A stretch of DNA of 40,556 nucleotides from JBDTME01 sp964583795 (GTDB lineage Bacteria; Patescibacteriota; Microgenomatia; UBA1400; PJMF01), in NCBI GenBank assembly GCA_964583795.1, contig CAZOWX010000016.1:1-40556 (forward strand), written 5' to 3'. The position numbers and the translations under genes are program-made. The notes beneath the pieces are model-generated. The model made no database searches. It had not been told where the DNA came from and saw only the letters and a list, made by a program, of their open reading frames with translations. Below, piece after piece: positions 9,322 through 16,955 of the stretch; within the stretch, counting starts at the first letter, position 1, and each line of letters starts with the position of its first letter.

Positions 9322-10818
9322 CTAAAACGACGCGGTCGCCCGATACGTCACTGTATTCGTGTAACTCCCCGCAATCATATTGGTTCCGACCACCACACGA
9401 TAGCACACATACAGCGTGTTATTCGAGGCAGGTGCCGTGGATGAAAAAATGGTTTGGGCTGATTGAGAGTTTTCGTTATCAGGGAGTTGTTTAGCGCTAA
9501 ATGTGCGAGCGCTTTCATTGTACGAAAAATCTTCAGTTGTTGTCCCGCCAGAATCATCGAGCGAGTATCCAAGCCCCTTATTTCCCGTACTGGTCCAGTC
9601 TTGCGAAGTTGTATGTGACATTCCCGTCACGGCAGCATCAGGGACACAGGTATTGCCCGATGGTGGATCGCCGGTACAGGTGTTGCCATCTTTCCCCAGT
9701 TGATCGTTCGCGCTGATGGTGACGGTAAATCCATTTGCCGCATTGGTTGAAACAGTCAGTTGCTGAGCGGCATGAGTGAAGCCTGAAGTCGACACTGTGC
9801 CAAAGGGGACCGCGGTGTTGGTGGTGGTCACGCTGGTGGTTTGACCACAAGTGCTCACCCCCGAATTGACTGCCAACACCCCAAAGGTGATTTGCGATGG
9901 CACACTTGCCGTAACTCGCACTGCCTCAACGTTTCCAATCGTCACGATGGTCGAGTCAATCACGCTGTCAGTGCTATCAAGATTGCGCACCAAAAATTTA
10001 TGAGAGTCTGAGTAGCCAATCGTATGTCCCACAGCCGGTGCGGGATTGATCAAATTGCTAATCACCATGGTTCCTTGTACGGTGCCATTAAATGCCGTGC
10101 TCGCTGCACCAGCGCCACTATAGCGACACTCGTACGTGTGATAGGTGACGCCAGCCAGCGTGGTAGCTGAAGCACTGGCTGTGCCAGTGACGAAGTCATA
10201 GGTTGAGCTCACATCAGCGGGACACGTTACAGTGGGAGCGCTCGTGCCAAAATCAAACCCGTCCTGGTCCGCTATGCCGTCGGCTTGACCACCGCTGCCA
10301 CTGAGCGTCGTGGCTGGCACCAGGATTTGAAAAGCGCCATTGGCGACGGCGCTGGCGGTGGTGAATCGTACCGTGACACTGCCCGACGAGGTCGCGATCA
10401 CGCTATCACCAGCATCGGCATTATTGGTTTGTAGTGTCGCAAAGTTCGGGGTGCGTATGGTAAAACTAGCCGGATTGGCGCTGGCACTGGCAACGGTATA
10501 CAACGAGCCATTGCTCGTATCACCGATCCAGACAGTGTCACCCTCTGCCAACTGCGCACTGCTGGTTGATGCTGCACCCAGCGCTGTGGTGACGATCTGC
10601 ACCGTCGAGCTACCCACGCTATTGCCCGTGTCTAACTTTCCAACGAACGACAAGCGGGGAGTACTAAACGTGACGCTGACACTTTCCAAGTTAGTGCTGT
10701 GAACTTTTTGGATGATGGCCCCAACTGCAAACAAGCCGATGACCAACACCATGACTAATTGATTTTTTTGAACTGAAAAAAGAGATCCGCTCGTATTGTC
10801 ACTGTGTGTTTGATTCAT
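9322..10818 (-). CDS. Secreted surface protein with WxL-like C-terminal domain (long paralogue)
   Basis: 498 residues. One N-terminal hydrophobic segment (LVMVLVIGLFAVGAII) serves as signal or anchor. The rest is Ser/Thr/Ala/Gly-rich and beta-like, with three Cys pairs. The final 180 residues (from about ASVPSQITFGVL) read like the WxL family: a conserved middle with AANGFTVTISAND, then NSQSAQTIF and the end AGSYTNTVTYRATASF. WxL domains typically end YxxxxTWTLxxxP; the Trp is replaced by Tyr here. The same end is found in the 255-residue neighbour (11935-12702). The start overlaps the end of the upstream DUF916-like gene by 20 bp, so the two are co-translated. Likely a surface partner of the DUF916-like proteins; substrate unknown. 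Confidence 0.65.
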   Translation of the reverse strand: MNQTHSDNTSGSLFSVQKNQLVMVLVIGLFAVGAIIQKVHSTNLESVSVTFSTPRLSFVGKLDTGNSVGSSTVQIVTTALGAASTSSAQLAEGDTVWIGDTSNGSLYTVASASANPASFTIRTPNFATLQTNNADAGDSVIATSSGSVTVRFTTASAVANGAFQILVPATTLSGSGGQADGIADQDGFDFGTSAPTVTCPADVSSTYDFVTGTASASATTLAGVTYHTYECRYSGAGAASTAFNGTVQGTMVISNLINPAPAVGHTIGYSDSHKFLVRNLDSTDSVIDSTIVTIGNVEAVRVTASVPSQITFGVLAVNSGVSTCGQTTSVTTTNTAVPFGTVSTSGFTHAAQQLTVSTNAANGFTVTISANDQLGKDGNTCTGDPPSGNTCVPDAAVTGMSHTTSQDWTSTGNKGLGYSLDDSGGTTTEDFSYNESARTFSAKQLPDNENSQSAQTIFSSTAPASNNTLYVCYRVVVGTNMIAGSYTNTVTYRATASF

Positions 10819-11800
10819 GGGTTTTTGAGACTTTGCGTTTGGTTTGAAATAGCTTTGTTTTGCTATACGTCAAATAGACAATGGCGCCGATTACAATACC
10901 GATCAAGATACTAATGGGTAGTGCAAATACCCGATGGGTAAATACCTCTGCGCTTTGTCCCGGAGCTTTGTAGCTGAGTTTCATGGTGTATGGGCCCAGC
11001 AGAAATAATCCCTTGTAGTGCAGTGGCTCAGACGTCTCGGCTGTCTCAGCCCCTTTCGTTACAGTCTTGGCAGCAAAAACTTCCCGGCTTGATCCTGGTA
11101 AAATATTTTCTGGCAACAACTGCGTTTGATAGACCACATTACCAAGGGCATTGGTGATGGTAAAGTCACCCAAAGCCACGGTGGTATTTTTTCCCACGTT
11201 TTGCATGGTAACCTGTGCGTTGATTGCTCCCAGTGAGTCGACGATGATCGGAGCGGCGAACGACTGCAATCGGACGTTGCCTTGGTCGGCGGCAGAGTTC
11301 GCAACCGTGACGATGAAGTTGGTGGCGATCTGTCCGGTGACGGCACTGGTGGCGCCATCACTCAAAATGTTTTGCTTAGGATCAACAGCAAAGACTAGGG
11401 AGAAGTGGTACTCTTTCTCAAGCGAATTTTCTGGGAGTGCCACCTCAAACACTAGTTGCCTGGACTCACCAGTTTTAAGCAAGGTGGGTGAGTTCAAATG
11501 GTAGCTCTCGTCTTGCAGTGAGATGTAGGGGAAGCTCATCGACTCTCCAAGCACCGGAGTGCCAGTTTTATTGTCACTGCTAAAATCCACAAAGTTGGGA
11601 GTCAGATTGACATCAAACAAACCTTGGTTTTCCAAGGTGACTGTGGTGAGGGCGGTCTTTCCTGGTTTGATCACGATATGCGTCAGTGGAGGAGCGATGC
11701 CGATATTCAGCGCCGCCTTTTGTGCACTCGCTTGTGGGACCAGCAGCACAGCTGCCGTGAGGAGAAAGCTGGTGGTGAGTAAAATTTTTTTATTGTACAT
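10799..11800 (-). CDS. DUF916-like membrane-anchored surface protein (second copy)
   Basis: 333 residues. The signal peptide (LLTTSFLLTAAVLLVPQASAQ) is followed by a beta-rich region with KPGKTALTTVTLENQG, PYISLQDESYHL, GESRQLVFEVALPENSLEKEYHFSLVF and NFIVTVAN. This is the two-sandwich DUF916-like layout. A second sandwich starts near AINAQVTMQNVGKNT. One membrane helix at about 293-313 (ISILIGIVIGAIVYLTY) precedes a basic tail. It sits between two WxL-like genes and overlaps the downstream one by 20 bp. Together with 8154-9170 it suggests a duplicated WxL-like + DUF916-like cassette. Confidence 0.65.
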   Translation of the reverse strand: MYNKKILLTTSFLLTAAVLLVPQASAQKAALNIGIAPPLTHIVIKPGKTALTTVTLENQGLFDVNLTPNFVDFSSDNKTGTPVLGESMSFPYISLQDESYHLNSPTLLKTGESRQLVFEVALPENSLEKEYHFSLVFAVDPKQNILSDGATSAVTGQIATNFIVTVANSAADQGNVRLQSFAAPIIVDSLGAINAQVTMQNVGKNTTVALGDFTITNALGNVVYQTQLLPENILPGSSREVFAAKTVTKGAETAETSEPLHYKGLFLLGPYTMKLSYKAPGQSAEVFTHRVFALPISILIGIVIGAIVYLTYSKTKLFQTKRKVSKTHESNTQ

Positions 11801-11810
11801 AGGAAGAAGT

Positions 11811-11880
11811 TGTTAGGTTGTTGTGTTGTTGAGTTGTTATGTTTACCCAACAACCCAACAACATAACCACTCAACAACAC
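11811..11880. repeat. Inverted GTTGTT/CAACAAC repeat between cistrons
   Basis: GTTGTTAGGTTGTTGTG on one arm faces CAACAACCCAACAAC on the other, with TTTACC near the turn. Same position relative to the DUF916-like start as the repeat at 9182-9252. Confidence 0.6.
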
Positions 11881-11934
11881 ATCATCTTGCTGGTAGCCAA
11901 CTGATTGAGCACCACATATTTCTAACACCCATCC

Positions 11935-12702
11935 CTAGAACGTCGGAATAAGTTGGTACGTCACCAGTGTCTCATAATTTCCCGCTGCTTGCGTTCCCGA
12001 TGGAGCAGCCTTGTACGTTACGGTAGCACTGCGGTTCACCGACAAACCCGTCCCGCTCATAATCGTTTGTGCGCTCTCACTATTGGACAGATCAGCAAAC
12101 TGGCGGAAATAATTTGTACTCACAAAATCAGTGGCCACATCATCACCAGTCAAGGTAAAGCCAAAGCCGTCATTGCTCGCGTTGGTCCAACTACCAGCTG
12201 CAGTTTGGTCACAGGTGCCCGAGTCGCACAGCGTGTCTTTCACCGTCGCAGTTCCACCTTGCAGTCGCAGGGGATGAATTTCCGAGACTTTCAGTGCGTA
12301 GCCACCCGCACCATTGGTATCGACGATGATAGTGTGAGTATCAGTGTTAAAAGAACTCGCGGTCAGTGTTCCCAGACTCACGGTGACTTTTGACAACTTC
12401 AAGGACAACTGTCGAAACGGATAAATGTACTGGAACCCCGCCTTCACCACGTAACCAGTGCCATCGTACTCTCCTGGAGCAATCTGACCAACCGTGTCAG
12501 TCACTTTGTAGGTAGCTCCAGATTTTTCACCGCTGGTCACATTAAAGTTACCAAACTCGATGACATACTCGTCCGAGGTCATCCGCTCAGCGAGCGAGAG
12601 TGCAGGACCAAGCGCAACAGTCATCAGCGCTGCTACACCAAGCACCAGAAGCTTTTTATTGAACCTTCGAGGTAATTTAGATTGAACACATTTTGTACTC
12701 AT
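11935..12702 (-). CDS. Secreted surface protein with WxL-like C-terminal domain (short paralogue)
   Basis: 255 residues. The start at 12702 has AAGGA 7-8 nt upstream. A signal peptide covers about residues 17-40 (LLVLGVAALMTVALGPALSLAE). Then come YVIEFGNFNVTSGEKSG and a beta-rich body with VDTNGAGGYALKV. The end (NSESAQTIMSG, AGNYETLVTYQLIPTF) aligns by eye with the end of 9322-10818 and recalls the closing WxL motif, with Tyr for Trp. One Cys pair (DSGTCDQ) is conserved in style with the long paralogue. It lies upstream of the DUF916-like gene 10799-11800, the order expected of a WxL/DUF916 locus. The role on the cell surface is inferred. Confidence 0.65.
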   Translation of the reverse strand: MSTKCVQSKLPRRFNKKLLVLGVAALMTVALGPALSLAERMTSDEYVIEFGNFNVTSGEKSGATYKVTDTVGQIAPGEYDGTGYVVKAGFQYIYPFRQLSLKLSKVTVSLGTLTASSFNTDTHTIIVDTNGAGGYALKVSEIHPLRLQGGTATVKDTLCDSGTCDQTAAGSWTNASNDGFGFTLTGDDVATDFVSTNYFRQFADLSNSESAQTIMSGTGLSVNRSATVTYKAAPSGTQAAGNYETLVTYQLIPTF

Positions 12703-12887
12703 TTATAGTCCTTAACTAATGATCGTCATCCCGAATTCGATTCGGGATCTAAAGTCAGAGTGCCTAAAATAATCAGATCCTGAATCTGTCTGGCTCATCA
12801 CCTTCGCCAGATCTGTTCAGGATGACAAAAACGATTTGAAAAGTGTATCGTTTTTGTCAACACCTGCTTGTAATCATTTCCTAAGCC
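12703..12887. repeat. GTCATCC-type palindromic repeat
   Basis: A copy of the common element (GTCATCCCGAATTCGATTCG, then GGATCTAAAGTCAGAG) spans 12725-12769. A diverged CTGAATCTGTCTGGC/AGATCTGTTCAGGATGAC half follows to about 12830. Confidence 0.7.
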
Positions 12888-13565
12888 CTAAGGCCTAAAC
12901 CCTGTGGCCTCACTATCAACTAACTTTTCCACCTCTTCCTTGATCAAGATAATCTGTTTGATAATCACTTCCTTATTCTCCTCTGGATAGTCGGCGAGCT
13001 TGAGCAGCGTCTCGAGCTTGGGTTTTAGGAATGTCGAGACAAACAGCACTGCATTGGACTGTTGCTCTGAAATCTCTTCCTCTTGCGCTTCTACTACTTG
13101 CTCTTTTTCTACTCGATCGTCGTACTGATTTTTCGCAAATAAAAACACCAGCAGCATCAACAGCAATGAACTTAGAGTCGAGATAGTGGGGAGGTCGATA
13201 CTGCCTTGCAGCGAGTAGTGAAATAAAATCACCGCGATACCCAACACCACCGCTTGCAAGGGGCGAACACTCATGGTCAGAAAAAAGATGTGCAGATACG
13301 CCAGCGGAAAAAACAAAGAGTGCAGATTCCCAGTGCTGCCGATCAGTAAAAAGACGCAGGCACTAAACAAGGCAAACTCAGGAGAGGAGCGCTCCTCTGT
13401 GAGCATCAGCAGATGTTTTTTACGAGCGAGACGAATCAGAAAATACACCAGTACAAGTCCCGCGGCTAGCTGAGCAGTAAACGGATGAAGAGTGTTTATC
13501 CGAAGCCATACGTAGCTGCCAACTAATGCACCCACAATAGCGATCGATTGGGCAGGGAAGGACAT
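12888..13565 (-). CDS. Polytopic membrane protein with cytoplasmic coiled-coil tail
   Basis: 225 residues. About five or six hydrophobic helices occupy residues 5-165 (for example AIVGALVGSYVWLRI, FALFSACVFLLIG, AVVLGIAVILFHYSL, LLLMLLVFLFAK). A charged helical tail follows: EKEQVVEAQEEEISEQQ, then LKPKLETLLKL and IIKQIILIKEEVEKL. This looks like a sensor-type membrane domain joined to a helical-hairpin dimerisation segment, without the His or ATPase domain of a histidine kinase. Family not recognised. It is the first gene of the minus-strand surface locus and may be transcribed with it. The -10 box TATACT lies 6 nt before the ATG, so the mRNA is probably leaderless. Confidence 0.6.
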   Translation of the reverse strand: MSFPAQSIAIVGALVGSYVWLRINTLHPFTAQLAAGLVLVYFLIRLARKKHLLMLTEERSSPEFALFSACVFLLIGSTGNLHSLFFPLAYLHIFFLTMSVRPLQAVVLGIAVILFHYSLQGSIDLPTISTLSSLLLMLLVFLFAKNQYDDRVEKEQVVEAQEEEISEQQSNAVLFVSTFLKPKLETLLKLADYPEENKEVIIKQIILIKEEVEKLVDSEATGFRP

Positions 13566-14116
13566 GGGATCAGTATATAGTAGTCAGTGGTCAGTTGTCA
13601 GTAGTGAGGGGAACAGACTCTAGTCTATAGACGTTAGTCTTTAGTAAATAACACAAAAAGTTGTCATCCTGAACAGTCTAGCGAGGAACGAGCCCGACGG
13701 ATTCAGGATCTGGTAAAGGAATAATCTGTTGATGTGTAGTTGCAAAACCTGATATATCGGGAAACACTCTTCATTCTTGCCACTGTCGTCATCCTTGAAC
13801 CCGACTGAAAGTCGAGTATCGAGGGCCTGCCTCCATATTGGTGAAAAGTAGAGCTAATATTTCGAAAGCAAAAAAAACAAAAAAGTCCGTCATCTTTTTT
13901 GACAATGTGTCTCGAAAGCAAAAAAGTCCGTCATCCCCGTCTCGCTGGCGAGGCTGGCTTGGACCCTGTCTCCAAACCCATTTAGAGTCAGATCCTCGCT
14001 TGCGCAAGGATGACGAGCTTCTCTTGTTAACAACCCAACCCGTCAAACTTTTTTTGCCACGTGGCCATAAAAGTTAGCCGGGTAAACAACTCAACCACCC
14101 AACAACTCTTTCCTGT
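13566..14116. repeat. Divergent intergenic region filled with repeats
   Basis: No gene seen. The minus-strand promoter of the upstream gene lies here: -10 TATACT at 13572-13577 and a fair CTGACA 18 nt further, inside a GTCAGTTGTCAGTAGT repeat. It also holds a TATAGACGTTAGTCTTTAGT palindrome (about 13620-13645), three partial GTCATCC elements (about 13663-13725, 13788-13870, 13888-14015), the palindrome listed at 14037-14087 and a CAAC-rich run (14088-14106). Confidence 0.65.
14037..14087. repeat. Palindromic element with ACCCGTC / GCCGGGT ends
   Basis: Begins AACCCGTCAAACTTTTTTTG, has an inner GCCACGTGGC palindrome, and ends AAAAGTTAGCCGGGTAAAC. It is a close relative of the insert in the broken tRNA-Pro (32957-33008), seen when one is reverse-complemented. 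Shorter relatives with a different inner hairpin lie at 19170-19211, 25807-25848 and 31674-31715. Confidence 0.7.
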
Positions 14117-14124
14117 GATACAAT
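14117..14124 (+). promoter_or_regulatory. Extended -10 promoter of the leuS leader
   Basis: TG-A-TACAAT spans 14116-14124. It predicts a transcript starting at about 14131, directly at the ATG of the leader peptide. No -35 match is seen, as is usual for extended -10 promoters. The same TGATACAAT occurs at 29908-29916 and 32817-32825. Confidence 0.55.
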
Positions 14125-14131
14125 ACTCTCC

Positions 14132-14173
14132 ATGACAATTCGCACCCTCTCACTCACCCTTCTTACCGAATAA
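14132..14173 (+). CDS. Leucine-rich leader peptide of leuS attenuator
   Basis: ATG to TAA encodes MTIRTLSLTLLTE: 13 residues, four of them Leu (codons at 14147, 14153, 14159 and 14162). The ATG lies 7 nt after an extended -10, so translation would be leaderless. The peptide is followed by a terminator hairpin with alternative pairing and then leuS, the gene whose product charges tRNA-Leu. This is the layout of ribosome-mediated attenuation: scarce Leu-tRNA stalls the ribosome on the Leu codons. A frame this short could arise by chance; the combination makes it credible. Confidence 0.55.
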   Translation: MTIRTLSLTLLTE

Positions 14174-14207
14174 GTCGGAGGGGAGAGCGTGCTTGTTTGA
14201 ACCCCTC
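14145..14207 (+). promoter_or_regulatory. Alternative antiterminator pairing of the leuS leader
   Basis: Four complementary segments are visible. Segment 1 is CCCTC (14145-14149, overlapping the first Leu codon), 2 is GAGGGG (14178-14183), 3 is CCCCTC (14202-14207) and 4 is GAGGG (14212-14216). 1:2 and 3:4 can form together; 2:3 excludes the terminator. A ribosome stalled on the Leu codons would cover segment 1 and favour 2:3, allowing read-through. A ribosome reaching the TAA (14171) would cover segment 2 and favour termination. Confidence 0.5.
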
Positions 14208-14223
14208 GCAAGAGGGATTTTTT
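14203..14223 (+). terminator. Intrinsic terminator (attenuator) upstream of leuS
   Basis: CCCTC-GCAA-GAGGG stem-loop (14203-14216), then A and six T (14218-14223). The stem is short but GC-rich with a stable GCAA loop. It lies about 150 nt before the leuS start, after the leader peptide. A TATAAT directly after it (14225-14230) could be a second -10. Confidence 0.65.
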
Positions 14224-14375
14224 GTATAATGGGTTGGAGGATAGGCAATGGGGAATAGTATTGTTTCAAGTATTCAACAACCCAACCACGTAACAACCCA
14301 ACAACTCAGATTCATTACATATTCAAATAAAAATAAATCACTAATCACTATAAACTATAAACTACCCACTAACCT

Positions 14376-16955
14376 ATGTACGATCACACCGCAATCGAAA
14401 CCAAATGGCAACAGTTCTGGGAAGAGCATGAACTCTTCCAGGACGACGTGCACAAGGGAAACTCAAAAGTTGATAACAACTCAACAACTCAACAACCCAA
14501 CAACAAAATGTACTTGTTATTCGCCTTTGCCTATCCCTCCGGTGCTGGCCTGCACGTTGGTCACGTTGAGTCCAAGACTGCTCTGGACATCATGGCCCGC
14601 TACCATCGCATGAATGGGAAAGACGTCTTTTTCCCTGTCGGCTGGGACGCCTTTGGCTTGCCTGCCGAGAACTACGCGGTCAAGACTGGTGTTCATCCCG
14701 CCATCACCACCAAGAACGCCATCGATACCTTCCGTCGTCAGATTAAACGTCTGGGCATTTCATATGATTGGAAAAACGAAACCGCCACCAATCATCCCGG
14801 CTATTACAAATGGACGCAGTGGTTATTTTTACAGCTGTATTCCAAGGGGCTTGCGTACAAGGACAAAGGCTCTGTCAACTGGTGTCCATCGTGTCAGACA
14901 GTCCTCGCCAATGAGCAGGTCGTCAATGGTCACTGTGAACGCTGTGGTAGTGAAGTGATTCAAAAACAGATGGAGCAGTGGTTTTTCAAAATTACTCAAT
15001 ATCAAGATGAGTTGATCAGCGGCTTAGACGAGGTGGACTGGCCACACGCGACCAAGCAGCAGCAGCTCAATTGGATCGGAAAGAGCAAAGGCTTAGCTAT
15101 TGATTTTTCGATTGCAGGTTCAGGGACCAAGTTGACCGTCTGGACCAAGTTTTGGGAGACTGTGTTTGGAACAACGTTTGTGGTGATCGCCCCAGAGAAG
15201 TTTCGCGACATGAACTTGATGGACCAGGTTGCTGAAAAACACAAACACACTGTTCAGGACTATATTGATCGCTCCTTCAAGAAAACAGAAGAAGAGCGCA
15301 AGATTGGCGAGAAAGAAAAAACCGGTGTCGACACGGGGTTGAAAGTGATCAATCCTGTGAACGGATCTGAAGTTCCTTTGTTCATTGCTGACTACGTCTT
15401 GATGAATGTTGGTACTGGTGTGGTGATGGGGGTCCCGTCACATGACGAGCGCGATTTTGCTTTTGCCCGAAAATTCCAGCTGCCCACGATTCAAGTGGTG
15501 AGCTACGACGATCACAGTACGGATCGCAAAGTTGCACAAGCAGAGATCTCTTTTGAAGGTCCCGGGAAGTTAGTCAACTCGGGTGCGTTTGACGGTATGG
15601 ATGCTTGGGGAGATGGTAAGGAAAAAATGGCGAACTGGATGATTGATAAAGGGTTTGCAACTTGGCAGACCACCTACAAATTGCGTGACTGGCTGATCTC
15701 ACGTCAGCGCTATTGGGGGGCTCCCATCCCCATCGTCTACGACCCCACAGGGAACCCACACCCCGTCAAGGAAGAGCACCTGCCGTGGATTTTACCGACC
15801 GATGTCGAGTTCAAACCCACCGGTGAGTCTCCGTTAACCTACTCGACTGAGTTTAAAGATCGAGTAGAAAAATTGTATGGGCTTGGGTGGCGACCGGAGT
15901 ATGACACCATGGATACCTTCGTTGATTCCAGCTGGTACTTCTTGCGCTACGTTGACTCGCGTGACGAGACTCAATTTGCCAGTCGAGCGCAACTTGACCA
16001 ATGGATGCCAGTCGATCTGTACATGATTGGTCCAGAACACATCGTGCTACATCTGTTGTACTCACGCTTCTTGACCAAGTTTTTGCGCGACGAGGGCCAC
16101 TTGTCGATCAGTGAGCCGTTTGCCAAGATGCGCCACCAGGGGATGATCATGGGTCCAGATGGCAAGAAGATGAGTAAGAGTAAAGGCAATGTCATCAATC
16201 CCGATGAAGTGATCGAGAAGTATGGTGCGGACACGCTGCGGGTTTACGAGATGTTCATGGGGCCGATCGATGCCGACAAGCCGTGGAGCACCTCATCTGT
16301 GGTTGGAATTTACCGCTTCTTGCAACGGGTGCATCAGCTGGTGATGGAAAATATCAATGCGATTGATGGGGTGACCAACACTGCTGCTGATACACCACTA
16401 ATTCGCAAACTGCACCAGACTATCAAAAAAGTCACCGCCGACATCCCAGCACTGAAGTTTAATACCGCCATCGCCACCATGATGGAGTTGGTAAACGTCT
16501 GGGAAGCAGCCAAGAAAGAAGCAAAGGGGAGTGAAGTACTAGATATTGATTCGCTAAACTCCTTCATCAAAGTCTTGTGCCCCTTCGCCCCGTTTTTGGC
16601 AGAAGAACTGTTTCATCAGGTATCAGGTGTCCCTCTTTCGCCAAAGGCTACAGCAGGGCACAGCAAGTTTCAGGTTTCAGGAGAAGTGCAACCCAACAAC
16701 AGCGACAGCGTCCATCTGACATCTTGGCCGACGTACAACGACGAGCTGACCAAGTCTGCGCAAGTCACGATTGTCGTGCAGGTCAACGGTAAACTCAGAG
16801 GAGAGCTGACAATCAGTGCCGACGAACAAGATGACCAGGACAGTATCATCGCAGCTGCAAAATCACTTGAAAAAATCAAACCCTGGATCGCTGATAAAGA
16901 AATCGTTAAAGCGATCTATGTGAAAGGGAAGTTAGTGAGTTTGGTAGTTAAGTAG
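14376..16955 (+). CDS. leuS: Leucyl-tRNA synthetase with two repeat-derived insertions
   Basis: 859 residues, the usual bacterial LeuRS length. It attaches leucine to tRNA-Leu. Visible: YPSGAGLHVGH (HIGH motif HVGH at 60-63), a zinc-type CPSC near 170-173 with CERC about 15 residues later, the editing-domain signature GVPSHDERDFAFA, WYFLRY, and KMSKS at 598-602. The anticodon-binding helices end at AEELFHQ, and the C-terminal domain has QVNGKLRGEL. Two segments are not LeuRS-like and match dispersed repeats: residues 31-43 (NNSTTQQPNN) before the Rossmann strand, and about 749-777 (VSGVPLSPKATAGHSK) between EELFHQ and SVHLTSWPTY. Both lie at positions where loops vary. No ribosome site is seen before the ATG. 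Confidence 0.95.
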   Translation: MYDHTAIETKWQQFWEEHELFQDDVHKGNSKVDNNSTTQQPNNKMYLLFAFAYPSGAGLHVGHVESKTALDIMARYHRMNGKDVFFPVGWDAFGLPAENYAVKTGVHPAITTKNAIDTFRRQIKRLGISYDWKNETATNHPGYYKWTQWLFLQLYSKGLAYKDKGSVNWCPSCQTVLANEQVVNGHCERCGSEVIQKQMEQWFFKITQYQDELISGLDEVDWPHATKQQQLNWIGKSKGLAIDFSIAGSGTKLTVWTKFWETVFGTTFVVIAPEKFRDMNLMDQVAEKHKHTVQDYIDRSFKKTEEERKIGEKEKTGVDTGLKVINPVNGSEVPLFIADYVLMNVGTGVVMGVPSHDERDFAFARKFQLPTIQVVSYDDHSTDRKVAQAEISFEGPGKLVNSGAFDGMDAWGDGKEKMANWMIDKGFATWQTTYKLRDWLISRQRYWGAPIPIVYDPTGNPHPVKEEHLPWILPTDVEFKPTGESPLTYSTEFKDRVEKLYGLGWRPEYDTMDTFVDSSWYFLRYVDSRDETQFASRAQLDQWMPVDLYMIGPEHIVLHLLYSRFLTKFLRDEGHLSISEPFAKMRHQGMIMGPDGKKMSKSKGNVINPDEVIEKYGADTLRVYEMFMGPIDADKPWSTSSVVGIYRFLQRVHQLVMENINAIDGVTNTAADTPLIRKLHQTIKKVTADIPALKFNTAIATMMELVNVWEAAKKEAKGSEVLDIDSLNSFIKVLCPFAPFLAEELFHQVSGVPLSPKATAGHSKFQVSGEVQPNNSDSVHLTSWPTYNDELTKSAQVTIVVQVNGKLRGELTISADEQDDQDSIIAAAKSLEKIKPWIADKEIVKAIYVKGKLVSLVVK
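14466..14504 (+). repeat. CAAC-rich repeat inserted in frame in leuS
   Basis: AACAACTCAACAACTC-type sequence, the same as in many intergenic gaps (for example 14271-14310 just upstream). It encodes NNSTTQQPNN in an N-terminal loop of LeuRS and adds about 13 residues without breaking the frame. Confidence 0.8.
16620..16706 (+). repeat. TTTCGCCAAAGGCTAC module inserted in frame in leuS
   Basis: The core (16620-16682) reads CAGGTGTCCCTC, TTTCGCCAAAGGCTACAGC, AGGGCACAGC, CAGGTTTCAGG. It is almost the same as the three copies in the O-antigen-ligase-like gene, but is read in another frame (SPKATAGHS here, SFAKGYRRAQQ there). A short CAAC-type tail (QPNNS) ends the insert. Confidence 0.8.

Noticed and set aside
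14132..14375. T-box riboswitch upstream of leuS
   Set aside because: No specifier loop or T-box consensus; the leader peptide and four-segment pairing explain the region better.
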